Positions 7,654-14,895 of a DNA stretch of 40,785 bases are shown one piece after another. The translations under genes and the position numbers were made by a program. The stretch's first letter is position 1, and each line of letters begins with the position of its first letter. Source of the DNA: Lachnospiraceae bacterium (lineage in GTDB: Bacteria; Bacillota; Clostridia; Lachnospirales; Lachnospiraceae); contig JAILCP010000023.1 in the NCBI GenBank assembly GCA_024680055.1, positions 1 to 40,785 of the forward strand, written 5' to 3'. The notes below the pieces were generated by a model that was given only the letters and a program-made list of their open reading frames with translations, was not told where the DNA came from and ran no database searches.

Positions 7654-8889
7654 ATGTTAGGAACATTAATTCCGTTGTTTGATGCAACGATGCAGGTGAA
7701 AGCATATTCTATCTTTGCACAGAAAAAGAATTTATACTTGAATCCGATTTCCATAGGAACGGCAAGTCTTGACGGCGCAGGTCGTGTGCTTGGACTTGAT
7801 ATTGTGGAAAGCATGGGTATGCATGTTTTGGCAGAAGATAGAATGGTTTTTGTCGAGCTTAATCACATCACCATTTTTGCGGATATTGATTCAATGTACA
7901 CCGGACCACATGAAAAACTTGTACTATTATTTGACCCGCTCGTGGTACCTACGGAAATGTACATCAACCGGTTGCGTGAGCTGAAGGAGAAGGGGTATTG
8001 CCTTGCAATCCGCAAGTTACCGGTTATGCAGTTTGAAGAGTATCGCCATATTTTGGAATTGGTGGATTATATCCTTTTGGATCATAAGAAAATTGATATG
8101 ACAAGAGCGAAACAGTATTTTGTTCAGCTCTATCCAAATGCCAAGCTTGTGGCTGTCAATGTCAATACCAAAGAAGAATTTGATATGCTGGCAGCAGGCG
8201 GTGGATATCATTATTACGAAGGAGATTTCTTCAGAATTCCTGCCAATGGCGCGGAGGCTGAGGTTTCACCTATGAAAGCCACTTATGTGGAATTATTGAA
8301 TGTGGTGAATGACCCGGATTTCCAGCTTGAAAAGGCAGCGGATATTATTGGAAGAGATACGGCGCTGGTTATTTCTTTACTTGGAATGGTGAACAGAATG
8401 ACGGTAAATTCCGGTATCAGTACAGTTCGCCATGCAGCGGCAATGCTTGGTCAAAGAGAATTGAAACGCTGGATTAACGCAGCGGTTACCAAGGAACTTT
8501 GCTCCGATAAGCCAAGTGAAATCACACGTTTATCACTGCTTCGTGCAAGATTTGCAGAAAATCTGGCTCCATTATTCCAGGTAGCCAATATGTCATCGGA
8601 ATTATTCCTGATGGGATTGCTTTCTGTATTGGATGTAATTCTTGATAAATCCATGGAAGAAGCATTGCAAATGGTTATGGTTTCCAAACCAATCAGTGAT
8701 GCCCTGCTTCACAATACAGGAAAACTGGTTCCGGTATATAATTTTATGCTGAGCTATGAAAATGCAGACTGGCAGGAAGTCTCCAGACAAATGATTATCA
8801 ACGAAATCCCGGATGACAAGGTATATGATGCCTACACCGAAGCGTTGGTATGGTACAGAGAAATGTTCTTTGGAGATGTGAAAAAATAA
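7654..8889 (+). CDS. YuxH-type degenerate EAL plus HDOD domain signalling protein
   Basis: 411 residues from the ATG at 7654, which has GAGGTG 8 nt upstream; an upstream in-frame TTG (7606) lacks an RBS. The N-terminal half aligns with the EAL barrel shape (PLFDATMQVKAYSIFAQ, then YILLDHKKIDM), but the EAL motif and DDFG-type metal ligands are absent, so no phosphodiesterase activity is expected. The C-terminal half is an HDOD domain (LLNVVNDPDFQLEKAADIIGRDTALVISLLGMVN, RHAAAMLGQRELKRWI). This arrangement is known from YuxH/CdgJ-type proteins that act through protein contacts, sometimes in motility or c-di-GMP pathways. Second c-di-GMP-related gene within 6 kb. Confidence 0.87.
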   Translation: MLGTLIPLFDATMQVKAYSIFAQKKNLYLNPISIGTASLDGAGRVLGLDIVESMGMHVLAEDRMVFVELNHITIFADIDSMYTGPHEKLVLLFDPLVVPTEMYINRLRELKEKGYCLAIRKLPVMQFEEYRHILELVDYILLDHKKIDMTRAKQYFVQLYPNAKLVAVNVNTKEEFDMLAAGGGYHYYEGDFFRIPANGAEAEVSPMKATYVELLNVVNDPDFQLEKAADIIGRDTALVISLLGMVNRMTVNSGISTVRHAAAMLGQRELKRWINAAVTKELCSDKPSEITRLSLLRARFAENLAPLFQVANMSSELFLMGLLSVLDVILDKSMEEALQMVMVSKPISDALLHNTGKLVPVYNFMLSYENADWQEVSRQMIINEIPDDKVYDAYTEALVWYREMFFGDVKK

Positions 8890-8897
8890 AAAAGAAC

Positions 8898-8925
8898 TTG
8901 ACTTTAACTGAATAGCGTTTATAAT
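8898..8925 (+). promoter_or_regulatory. Promoter of the lysine riboswitch-lysA transcript
   Basis: -35 TTGACT (8898-8903), 16-bp spacer, -10 TATAAT (8920-8925). The start of transcription is expected about 8932, just before the aptamer. Confidence 0.85.
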
Positions 8926-8943
8926 GTAGTATAAAAATACAAA

Positions 8944-9114
8944 GTGACGATAGAGGCGCGGTTGATAAGAGTAAGAATTCTTAGAACGAAAGACATCGTA
9001 GAATTTGGAAAGGAGAAACCGCCGAGGGCAGATGGGAATGTCTTTTTCCACTGATAACCCGGGCATATGGTTAAGAGCTGTATGACTGTCGCGAAAGCGG
9101 AGTGCTGTCGGTAC
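8944..9114 (+). promoter_or_regulatory. Lysine riboswitch (L box) aptamer
   Basis: The leader carries the conserved L-box elements in order: GATAGAGGCGCG (8949-8960), AGAGTA, GGAGAAACCGCCGAGG, GGGCATATGG, TGACTGTC and GGAGTGCTGTC. The P1 stem pairs about 8944-8953 with 9105-9114. Position directly upstream of lysA fits its role: lysine binding stabilises P1 and favours the downstream terminator. Confidence 0.95.
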
Positions 9115-9136
9115 ATTTAGTGGATGAATTCTATGA

Positions 9137-9172
9137 CCATGTACACGAGTACTTTCGTGTACATGGTTTTTT
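9137..9172 (+). terminator. Riboswitch-controlled terminator in the lysA leader
   Basis: A perfect 12-bp stem (CCATGTACACGA with TCGTGTACATGG) followed by six T residues. The alternative antiterminator can form between GTACAT (9111-9116), which overlaps the P1 3' strand, and ATGTAC (9139-9144), which is part of the terminator. This gives a simple transcription-attenuation switch. Confidence 0.9.
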
Positions 9173-9246
9173 ATTAGTCAAAACAGTACACAAAGTTCTT
9201 GAATAATATGCAGTATACTCCAATGAAATCAAAGGAGGAAACAGCT

Positions 9247-10488
9247 ATGGAATCTTTTATTAACGAGGTGAACTTTTTTAACGGAAATGACCCGGAGGAA
9301 CTGGTGAGGGAATACGGAACACCGGTTTATATTTACAACGAGGACATTTTACGCAATCGAATGGAGACAGTTTCAAGGATTATTACCAAATATCCATATA
9401 CTGCAAATTATTCTGTAAAAGCCAATACCAATATTCATATTTTAAAAATGGCGTTGGAAGAGGGCAACAACTGCGATGCCATGAGTGTTGGAGAAATTAA
9501 AATGCTGGAGGCAGCAGGTTTTTCTTACGATCGCATTTTCTTTGTTCCAAACAATGTTACCGATGATGAGCTATTATATGCCATCGATCGCAACATTATG
9601 ATCAGTGTAGACTCCCTGGCACAGTTAAAAGCTGTGGGAAAATTGAATAGAGGCGGAAAAATCGCAGTGAGAATCAACCCGGGCGTTGGAGCAGGCCACT
9701 GTGACAAAGTGATTACCGCCGGAAAACGTACCAAATTCGGTATCAGCGAAGAAGATATTGATGAAATGCTGGCCCTTGCAAATCGCTACAACTTGAAAAT
9801 TGTGGGAATCAATCAGCATATCGGATCCCTTTTTATGGAGCCGGAACCATATTTGGCAGCAGTATCCAATCTGCTTCGTATTGCGCTGCAATTTGAGGAC
9901 CTGGAGTTCATTGATTTTGGCGGCGGATACGGCATTCCGTATCATAAACTTGACGGAGAAAAAGAATTTGACATGGCCGATTTAAGTGCCCGCCTGGAGC
10001 CAATCCTTGATGAATTTGTACAGGCTTACGGCAGGACTCCGGTATTTAAATCTGAGCCGGGCCGTTACTGCGTGGCTGAAGGCAGTGTGCTCCTTGGCAG
10101 GGTCAACAGTGTAAAACACAACTCCGGCAGCAAATACGTAGGAACCGACATTGGTATGAATGTTTTGGTCCGCCCTTCCATGTACAATTCCTGGCATGAC
10201 GTGGAATTTTTACGCGATGGCAAAACCCTTCCACGCGAGGACATGGAAGAAACCACCGTATGCGGTAACATTTGCGAATCCGGTGACCTTTTAGCAGTGA
10301 ATCGTCAGCTTCCAAAGGCAAAAAGAGGCGACCTTGCATGTTTGCTTGATACCGGTGCCTACGGTTACAGTATGAGTTCCACCTACAATTCAAGACCAAG
10401 ACCTGCAGAGGTTTTAATTTGCAGAGACGGCAGTGTAAAACAAATCCGCAGAAGAGAAACCTACGAAGATTTATTGCAATATATGTAA
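9247..10488 (+). CDS. lysA: Diaminopimelate decarboxylase
   Basis: 413 residues from the ATG at 9247, which has AGGAGG 7 nt upstream; an in-frame TTG at 9199 has no RBS. Converts meso-diaminopimelate to lysine, the last step of lysine synthesis. Fold type III PLP enzyme: NYSVKANTN carries the PLP lysine, with HIGS, DFGGGYGIPY (phosphate-binding glycines), EPGRYCVAEG, CGNICESGD (active-site cysteine) and DTGAYGYSMSSTYNSRPRP. Length is normal for the family. Expression is under the lysine riboswitch in its leader. Confidence 0.97.
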   Translation: MESFINEVNFFNGNDPEELVREYGTPVYIYNEDILRNRMETVSRIITKYPYTANYSVKANTNIHILKMALEEGNNCDAMSVGEIKMLEAAGFSYDRIFFVPNNVTDDELLYAIDRNIMISVDSLAQLKAVGKLNRGGKIAVRINPGVGAGHCDKVITAGKRTKFGISEEDIDEMLALANRYNLKIVGINQHIGSLFMEPEPYLAAVSNLLRIALQFEDLEFIDFGGGYGIPYHKLDGEKEFDMADLSARLEPILDEFVQAYGRTPVFKSEPGRYCVAEGSVLLGRVNSVKHNSGSKYVGTDIGMNVLVRPSMYNSWHDVEFLRDGKTLPREDMEETTVCGNICESGDLLAVNRQLPKAKRGDLACLLDTGAYGYSMSSTYNSRPRPAEVLICRDGSVKQIRRRETYEDLLQYM

Positions 10489-10526
10489 CAATCGAAAAAA
10501 GTGATAATAACAATAGAAAAATATTG

Positions 10527-10555
10527 TAGACAAAACCAATCATTTGTAATACAAT
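10527..10555 (+). promoter_or_regulatory. Promoter of ilvE
   Basis: -35 TAGACA (10527-10532), 17-bp spacer, -10 TACAAT (10550-10555). The leader is only about 35 nt, leaving no room for a T-box. Confidence 0.65.
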
Positions 10556-10597
10556 AGTCCGTAAATTGAAGTTATATGAAGATGGAGGAACGATAAT

Positions 10598-11623
10598 ATG
10601 GAAAAGAAAAACCTTGATTGGGGTAACTTAGGCTTTACCTATATGCCTACAGATTACCGTTATGTTTCGCACTATAAAGACGGGCAATGGGATGATGGCG
10701 AACTAGTCACAGAGGAAAAAATCGTTCTCAACGAATGCGCGGGTGTATTTCAGTATGCACAAACTGTTTTTGAAGGTTTGAAAGCATACACAACAGAAGA
10801 TGGACATATTGTATGTTTTAGACCAAATATGAATGCCGAGAGATTACAAGGGTCTGCAGAGAAATTGGAAATTCCCACACTTCCGGAAGGAAGATTTGAA
10901 GAAGCGGTTGAGAAGGTTGTAAAGGCCAATGCAGCTTGGGTGCCACCATATGGCTCCGGAGCAACCTTATACATCAGACCTTTCATTATGGGAAGTGGAT
11001 CTGTCATTGGTGTAGCACCTTCCGATGAGTATCAGTTCCGTGTGTTTGCAACACCGGTTGGTCCTTATTTTAAAGATGGTGCTAAGCCAATCACCATTCG
11101 AGTTTCCGATGAGGACAGAGCAGCACCTCACGGTACAGGCAACATCAAAGCCGGCCTTAATTATGCTATGAGCTTACACAGCACCATGGATGCTCATCGC
11201 GAAGGCTTTGATGAGAACATGTATCTTGATTCTGCTACAAGAACCTATATTGAAGAAACCGGTGGCGCCAACTTTATTTTTATCACAAAAGACGGAAAGT
11301 TAGTAACACCGAAATCAGATTCGATTTTACCATCCATTACCAGACGTTCACTGATCCAGGTGGCTGAGGAGTATCTTGGACTTACCGTAGAGCATCGCAA
11401 GGTGAAATTCTCTGAGTTGGAAGATTTTGTTGAAGTAGGGCTTTGCGGAACTGCAGCAGTCATCTCCCCGGTTGGAAAAGTGGTGGACCACGGCAGAGAA
11501 ATTCTTATTCCAACAGGAATGGAAGAAATGGGACCTGTTACAAGAAAATTATATGAAACCCTTACAGGAATTCAGATGGGTAAGATTGAAGCTCCAAAGG
11601 GTTGGATTAAGACAATTGTATAA
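10598..11623 (+). CDS. ilvE: Branched-chain amino acid aminotransferase
   Basis: 341 residues, RBS GGAGG. Interconverts leucine, isoleucine and valine with their 2-oxo acids using glutamate/2-oxoglutarate. Fold type IV PLP enzyme: FEGLKAY and RPNMNAERL near the N-terminus, TLYIRPFIMG, GNIKAGLNYA with the PLP lysine, YIEETGGANFIFI, and LCGTAAVISPVG near the C-terminus. The length and motifs match the larger BCAT group (about 340-360 residues). Own promoter and terminator, so monocistronic. Confidence 0.96.
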   Translation: MEKKNLDWGNLGFTYMPTDYRYVSHYKDGQWDDGELVTEEKIVLNECAGVFQYAQTVFEGLKAYTTEDGHIVCFRPNMNAERLQGSAEKLEIPTLPEGRFEEAVEKVVKANAAWVPPYGSGATLYIRPFIMGSGSVIGVAPSDEYQFRVFATPVGPYFKDGAKPITIRVSDEDRAAPHGTGNIKAGLNYAMSLHSTMDAHREGFDENMYLDSATRTYIEETGGANFIFITKDGKLVTPKSDSILPSITRRSLIQVAEEYLGLTVEHRKVKFSELEDFVEVGLCGTAAVISPVGKVVDHGREILIPTGMEEMGPVTRKLYETLTGIQMGKIEAPKGWIKTIV

Positions 11624-11634
11624 ATAAAAAGTGA

Positions 11635-11666
11635 CCAGGAATGAGACTTTTCATTCCTGGTTTTTT
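11635..11666 (+). terminator. Intrinsic terminator of ilvE
   Basis: CCAGGAATGA pairs with TCATTCCTGG around a 6-nt loop, followed by six T residues; begins 11 nt after the ilvE stop codon. Confidence 0.95.
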
Positions 11667-11685
11667 ATTTGGATTTAACCTGAAA

Positions 11686-11817
11686 AATCCTTATATGGCT
11701 TGTTTACTTATTTATCTGCATAAAAAACAGGCGTCAAGGCCTTGCCCTTCGGATGCTTTGCAGCCTTGACACCTGTTTTTTTATGCAGATTTGTGTTGGT
11801 CAAGCCATATAAGGATT
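11686..11817. repeat. 132-bp long imperfect palindrome
   Basis: Nested arms: AATCCTTATATGGCTTG (11686-11702) with its exact complement at 11801-11817; an ATCTGCATAAAAAACAGG arm (from 11714) with its complement ending at 11790; and GTCAAGGC (11733-11740) with GCCTTGAC (11763-11770). Only short internal loops and one extra T interrupt the match. It holds no gene and lies between the ilvE terminator and array 2. It could be a MITE-like remnant or a structured RNA. The internal T runs could also give termination in either direction. Confidence 0.85.
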
Positions 11818-11861
11818 AGTTTGCCTCTATGATGCAATTTATGTCATAGATAGGAGAAGAT

Positions 11862-12340
11862 TCAGCCACCTAATAAAGGAAATTCAAAGAAAAGGTGGCT
11901 GGGGGAACTTGGAAATATGGAGATAGGGGAAGTCCCAGCCACCTGAGAGAGGAAAACTTAAGGAAAGGTGGCTGGGGAAGTTTGGAAATAAGGAGATAGA
12001 GGAAGTCCCAGCCACCTAATAAAGGAAAACACAAGGAAGGGTGGCTGTGGAAGCAAGGAAAATAGGAGATAGAGGAAGTCCCAGCCACCTAATAGAGGAA
12101 ATTCAAAGGAAAGGTGGCTGGGGAAGTTTGGAAATAAGGAGATAGAGGAAGTCCCAGCCACCTAATAGAGGAAAACTGAAGGAAAGGTGGCTGGGGAAGC
12201 TAGGAAATATGGAGATAGGGGAAGATCCAGCCACCTAATAAAGGGAAATCAAAGGAAAGGTGGCTGGGGAAGCTAGGAAATATGGAGATAGGGGAAGTCC
12301 CAGCCACCTAATAAAGGAAAACTGAAGGAAAGGTGGCTGG
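11862..12340. repeat. Tandem array 2: 73-bp hairpin units with the same arms as array 1
   Basis: Seven units with left arms at 11862, 11935, 12008, 12081, 12154, 12227 and 12300, an exact 73-bp step every time. Layout per unit is arm 10, loop 21, arm 10, spacer 32, identical to array 1. Arms (CCAGCCACCT/AGGTGGCTGG) are the same as in array 1, but loops (such as AATAAAGGAAAACTGAAGGA) and spacers (GGAAATATGGAGATAGGGGA) differ. The first unit of both arrays begins TCAGCC. Located between the convergent genes ilvE and metA. Because 73 is not a multiple of three, open frames across it are not coding. Confidence 0.97.
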
Positions 12341-12389
12341 GAACCAGAGCACATTTAAGGAACCAGAGAAATGCTTAATTAAAGAAAAC

Positions 12390-12410
12390 CCCGGCCACAT
12401 CGTGGCCGGG
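12390..12410 (-). terminator. Intrinsic terminator of the metA gene
   Basis: CCCGGCCAC pairs with GTGGCCGGG around a 3-nt loop; on the minus strand it is followed by a T-rich stretch (GTTTTCTTTAATT). It lies 11 nt past the metA stop codon. Confidence 0.8.
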
Positions 12411-12420
12411 AGATATATGA

Positions 12421-13338
12421 TTATTGATTCCACTCATATGGAGTTGTTTGATATACGTAATAGTTTAACCAGTTGGTGTATAAAAGTGTGGCAGTGGAGC
12501 GCCAGGTTAGGGTTGGGCGTTCCGTTGGGTCGTTGTCCGGATAATAGTTTTTTGGAATGATTGGATGAAGTCCGCGATTTAAATCGCGGTGATATTCTTC
12601 GTCCAGGGTCATGCGATCGTATTCCGGATGTCCCATCATGAAGATTTTGCCACAGGATTCATCGATGACCAGGAAGATGCCGGCTTCCTTGGATTCGGCA
12701 AGAACCTTTAAATTAGGGACCTTGTCAATGTCTTCGTGGGAAATTACGGAAAAGCGGGAGTGAGGTGCAAAAATCACATCATCACAACCTCTTACCAATT
12801 CCACTTTGCGGTCAAGGATTTTGTTTGGATAAATGCCGGAAAGTTTTTCGTCTAAGGAATACTTTGGAATACCATAGTAGTGGTACAGGCCGGCAAGGGC
12901 ACCCCAGCATACACAGAGGGTGGAAGTAACATTGGTGTCGGCCCAGTCAAAAATGGATTTTAATTCATCCCAGAAGTCTACTTTTTCGTAGTCCAGCTGT
13001 TCCAAAGGAGCACCTGTGATGATTAAGCCGTCCAGTTTAATGCCGGAGGCAATCAGTTCAGGCACGGTGGAATAAAATTTGTTCAGGTGGGCCAGACTGG
13101 TGTTTTTGGACACATGGGTGGTCAGAGTGAGAAAATTGACATCCACCTGAAGCGGTGTGTTGGAAAGGGCACGGAGTAACTGTAATTCCGTATCCTCCTT
13201 CACCGGCATAAGGTTTAAAATTCCGATTTCAATGGGACGGACGTCCTGGTGTAGGGCGCGGTTTTCGTCCATTACAAATATGTTTTCTTTTTCCAGCTGC
13301 TCTTTGGCCGGTAAATCACTTTGAATTTTAATGGGCAT
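12421..13338 (-). CDS. metA: Homoserine O-acetyltransferase (MetA family)
   Basis: 305 residues, the usual MetA length; RBS AAGGAG. Activates homoserine for methionine synthesis. Class I glutamine amidotransferase-like fold with nucleophile C144 in CVCWGALAG, H237 and E239 in MGHPEYD. In GAPLEQ, glutamate 113 replaces the glycine present in the E. coli succinyl-CoA enzyme; family work links this glutamate to acetyl-CoA use, so the product is probably O-acetylhomoserine. It follows the YitT gene by 43 nt on the same strand. Confidence 0.95.
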   Translation of the reverse strand: MPIKIQSDLPAKEQLEKENIFVMDENRALHQDVRPIEIGILNLMPVKEDTELQLLRALSNTPLQVDVNFLTLTTHVSKNTSLAHLNKFYSTVPELIASGIKLDGLIITGAPLEQLDYEKVDFWDELKSIFDWADTNVTSTLCVCWGALAGLYHYYGIPKYSLDEKLSGIYPNKILDRKVELVRGCDDVIFAPHSRFSVISHEDIDKVPNLKVLAESKEAGIFLVIDESCGKIFMMGHPEYDRMTLDEEYHRDLNRGLHPIIPKNYYPDNDPTERPTLTWRSTATLLYTNWLNYYVYQTTPYEWNQ

Positions 13339-13381
13339 ACTTGTTTTTCTCCTTATAATTTCATTCTATAGCGCGTTTTTA

Positions 13382-14257
13382 TTAATAATCTGTATAGTTG
13401 AAGAAGTTTCCTTCTACATATTCTGTTTTCAGTACGTTTACAAAGGCCTTTGGATCCACCTGTAAAATTTCATTTACAATGTCATGTACCTGAGTTTTGG
13501 AAACAACAGAGTATAACATGTTTTTCTCTTCGCCTTTGAAGCAGCCCTTTCCGGTAAAAAGAGTTGCACTGTGATGGGTTTTGATACTGATGGCTCTGAA
13601 AACCTCATCAGGATAATCGGTGATTACAAAAATTGTAATCTTTTTGTAGGTGCGGTGCAATACATTGACCACCTGAGTGGAGGTGAACTGAAAAATAATG
13701 GAATAAAGTGCTGCATCCCATCCGAACATTGCACCTGCAATAATTAAAATTAAGGCATTGAAGGCAAGGACATAATTCCAGGTGTCGATGCCGAATTTTT
13801 CACTGGCGTAAATGGCGATAAAATCGGTTCCGCCGCTGCTGGTACCGCCAAGCAGGGATACGGATACGGCAAGTCCGTTCACCAATCCACCAAAGATACT
13901 GATTAAAAGTACATCATAGGTAATTGGAAAAGATGGAATAATATCTGCCAAAAAACCGGTGAGGATAATAACCACCACACTACTGCTGGTGAATTTTACC
14001 CCAATTTTACGAAAGCCTAGTATAATAGGAAATAAGTTTAATGCATAGCTGATAATAGAATAAGGAAGAGAGATGGAAGCGTACTTCAAAAATCCCTTCT
14101 GAATCAGCAATGTAATACCGGTGAAACCGCCCGGGAAAAGACCTCCGGCATTGACAAAGGTCTTGATGTTGAGAGCGAAGATCACTGCCGATAAGACAGC
14201 AAAAAGGTAACGTTTGCCCTCTGTTTTTATGGTTTCTTTTGTGATTGTTAGTTTCAT
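13382..14257 (-). CDS. YitT family membrane protein with DUF2179 domain
   Basis: 291 residues from the ATG at 14257, which has GAGGGG 8 nt upstream; the longer frame to 14332 has no RBS. About five or six hydrophobic helices in the first 190 residues (YLFAVLSAVIFALNI, GFLADIIPSFPITYDVLLISI, TWNYVLAFNALILIIAG and others) with the family segment FVNAGGLFPGGFTGI. The last 80 residues are the soluble DUF2179 domain (KKITIFVITDYPDEV, HHSATLFTGKGCF). Transport function is suspected for the family but unproven. A TGAATC-TTA-GATTCA inverted repeat (14280-14294) sits in its leader. Confidence 0.92.
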   Translation of the reverse strand: MKLTITKETIKTEGKRYLFAVLSAVIFALNIKTFVNAGGLFPGGFTGITLLIQKGFLKYASISLPYSIISYALNLFPIILGFRKIGVKFTSSSVVVIILTGFLADIIPSFPITYDVLLISIFGGLVNGLAVSVSLLGGTSSGGTDFIAIYASEKFGIDTWNYVLAFNALILIIAGAMFGWDAALYSIIFQFTSTQVVNVLHRTYKKITIFVITDYPDEVFRAISIKTHHSATLFTGKGCFKGEEKNMLYSVVSKTQVHDIVNEILQVDPKAFVNVLKTEYVEGNFFNYTDY

Positions 14258-14371
14258 TATATAACCCCTCGTTTCATTATGAATCTTAGATTCAGTTTTC
14301 TCCTCAAAAGAGTATAGCAGAGAAAAAGCCATGAAACAAGCAAGAACACAAGGAAAATATAAATAAAATGA

Positions 14372-14399
14372 TTGGCAAGCAAAGTTGATGTGATATAAT
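14372..14399 (+). promoter_or_regulatory. Promoter of the 14432-22238 gene run
   Basis: -35 TTGGCA (14372-14377), 16-bp spacer, -10 TATAAT (14394-14399). The expected start of transcription (about 14406) lies past an in-frame ATG at 14405, supporting the start at 14432. Confidence 0.75.
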
Positions 14400-14431
14400 A
14401 AAAGATGAGCAAAAAACGAAAGGAGTTATGG

Positions 14432-14878
14432 ATGACCAGACAAGAATTTATAGCAGAACTCAGAAATGCTCTGCAGGGACAGGTTAGTGCAGCAACTATT
14501 TCAGACAGTGTGCAATATTATGAGTCCTATATTATGCAGGAATCCCGAAAAGGGAGAACAGAAGAAGAAGTCATTGAAGAATTGGGAAATCCAAGATTGA
14601 TTGCCAAAACCATTATCAGCAGTCATGAGGGAGAAGATATAGACGACAGCAATCGCAGTTATGATAATAGTAATAATAGTAGAAACCAGTCATCCTTTGG
14701 TGGTTTAAGTAAGGAAGAGTGGAAAGTTAAGATAACAAAGTGGAGCGCCATTATTGCAGCAATTCTGATTTTAGTTGGAATTTTTGCCATAGTTGGAGGA
14801 ATTATTTCCTTTTTAGCCCCGGTTTTAGTACCGTTACTGATTTTTATTTTAATAGTTAGATTGATTTCAAGATTCTAA
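14432..14878 (+). CDS. HAAS/DUF1700 domain membrane protein
   Basis: 148 residues from the ATG at 14432, with AAAGGAG upstream. The N-terminal 65 residues are the HAAS-type helical domain (MTRQEFIAELRNALQG, YYESYIMQESRKGRTEEEVIEELGNPRLIAKTII). A polar Asn/Ser linker follows, then two hydrophobic helices at the C-terminus (about 105-148). In many Firmicutes such genes pair with a PadR repressor, acting at the membrane as its sensor. No PadR gene is seen here, which is unusual. Confidence 0.85.
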   Translation: MTRQEFIAELRNALQGQVSAATISDSVQYYESYIMQESRKGRTEEEVIEELGNPRLIAKTIISSHEGEDIDDSNRSYDNSNNSRNQSSFGGLSKEEWKVKITKWSAIIAAILILVGIFAIVGGIISFLAPVLVPLLIFILIVRLISRF

Positions 14879-14895
14879 GGGAGAAGAATTAGGAG

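Noticed and set aside
10556-10597. T-box or leucine attenuator before ilvE
   Set aside because: The leader is about 40 nt, with no T-box sequence and no terminator.
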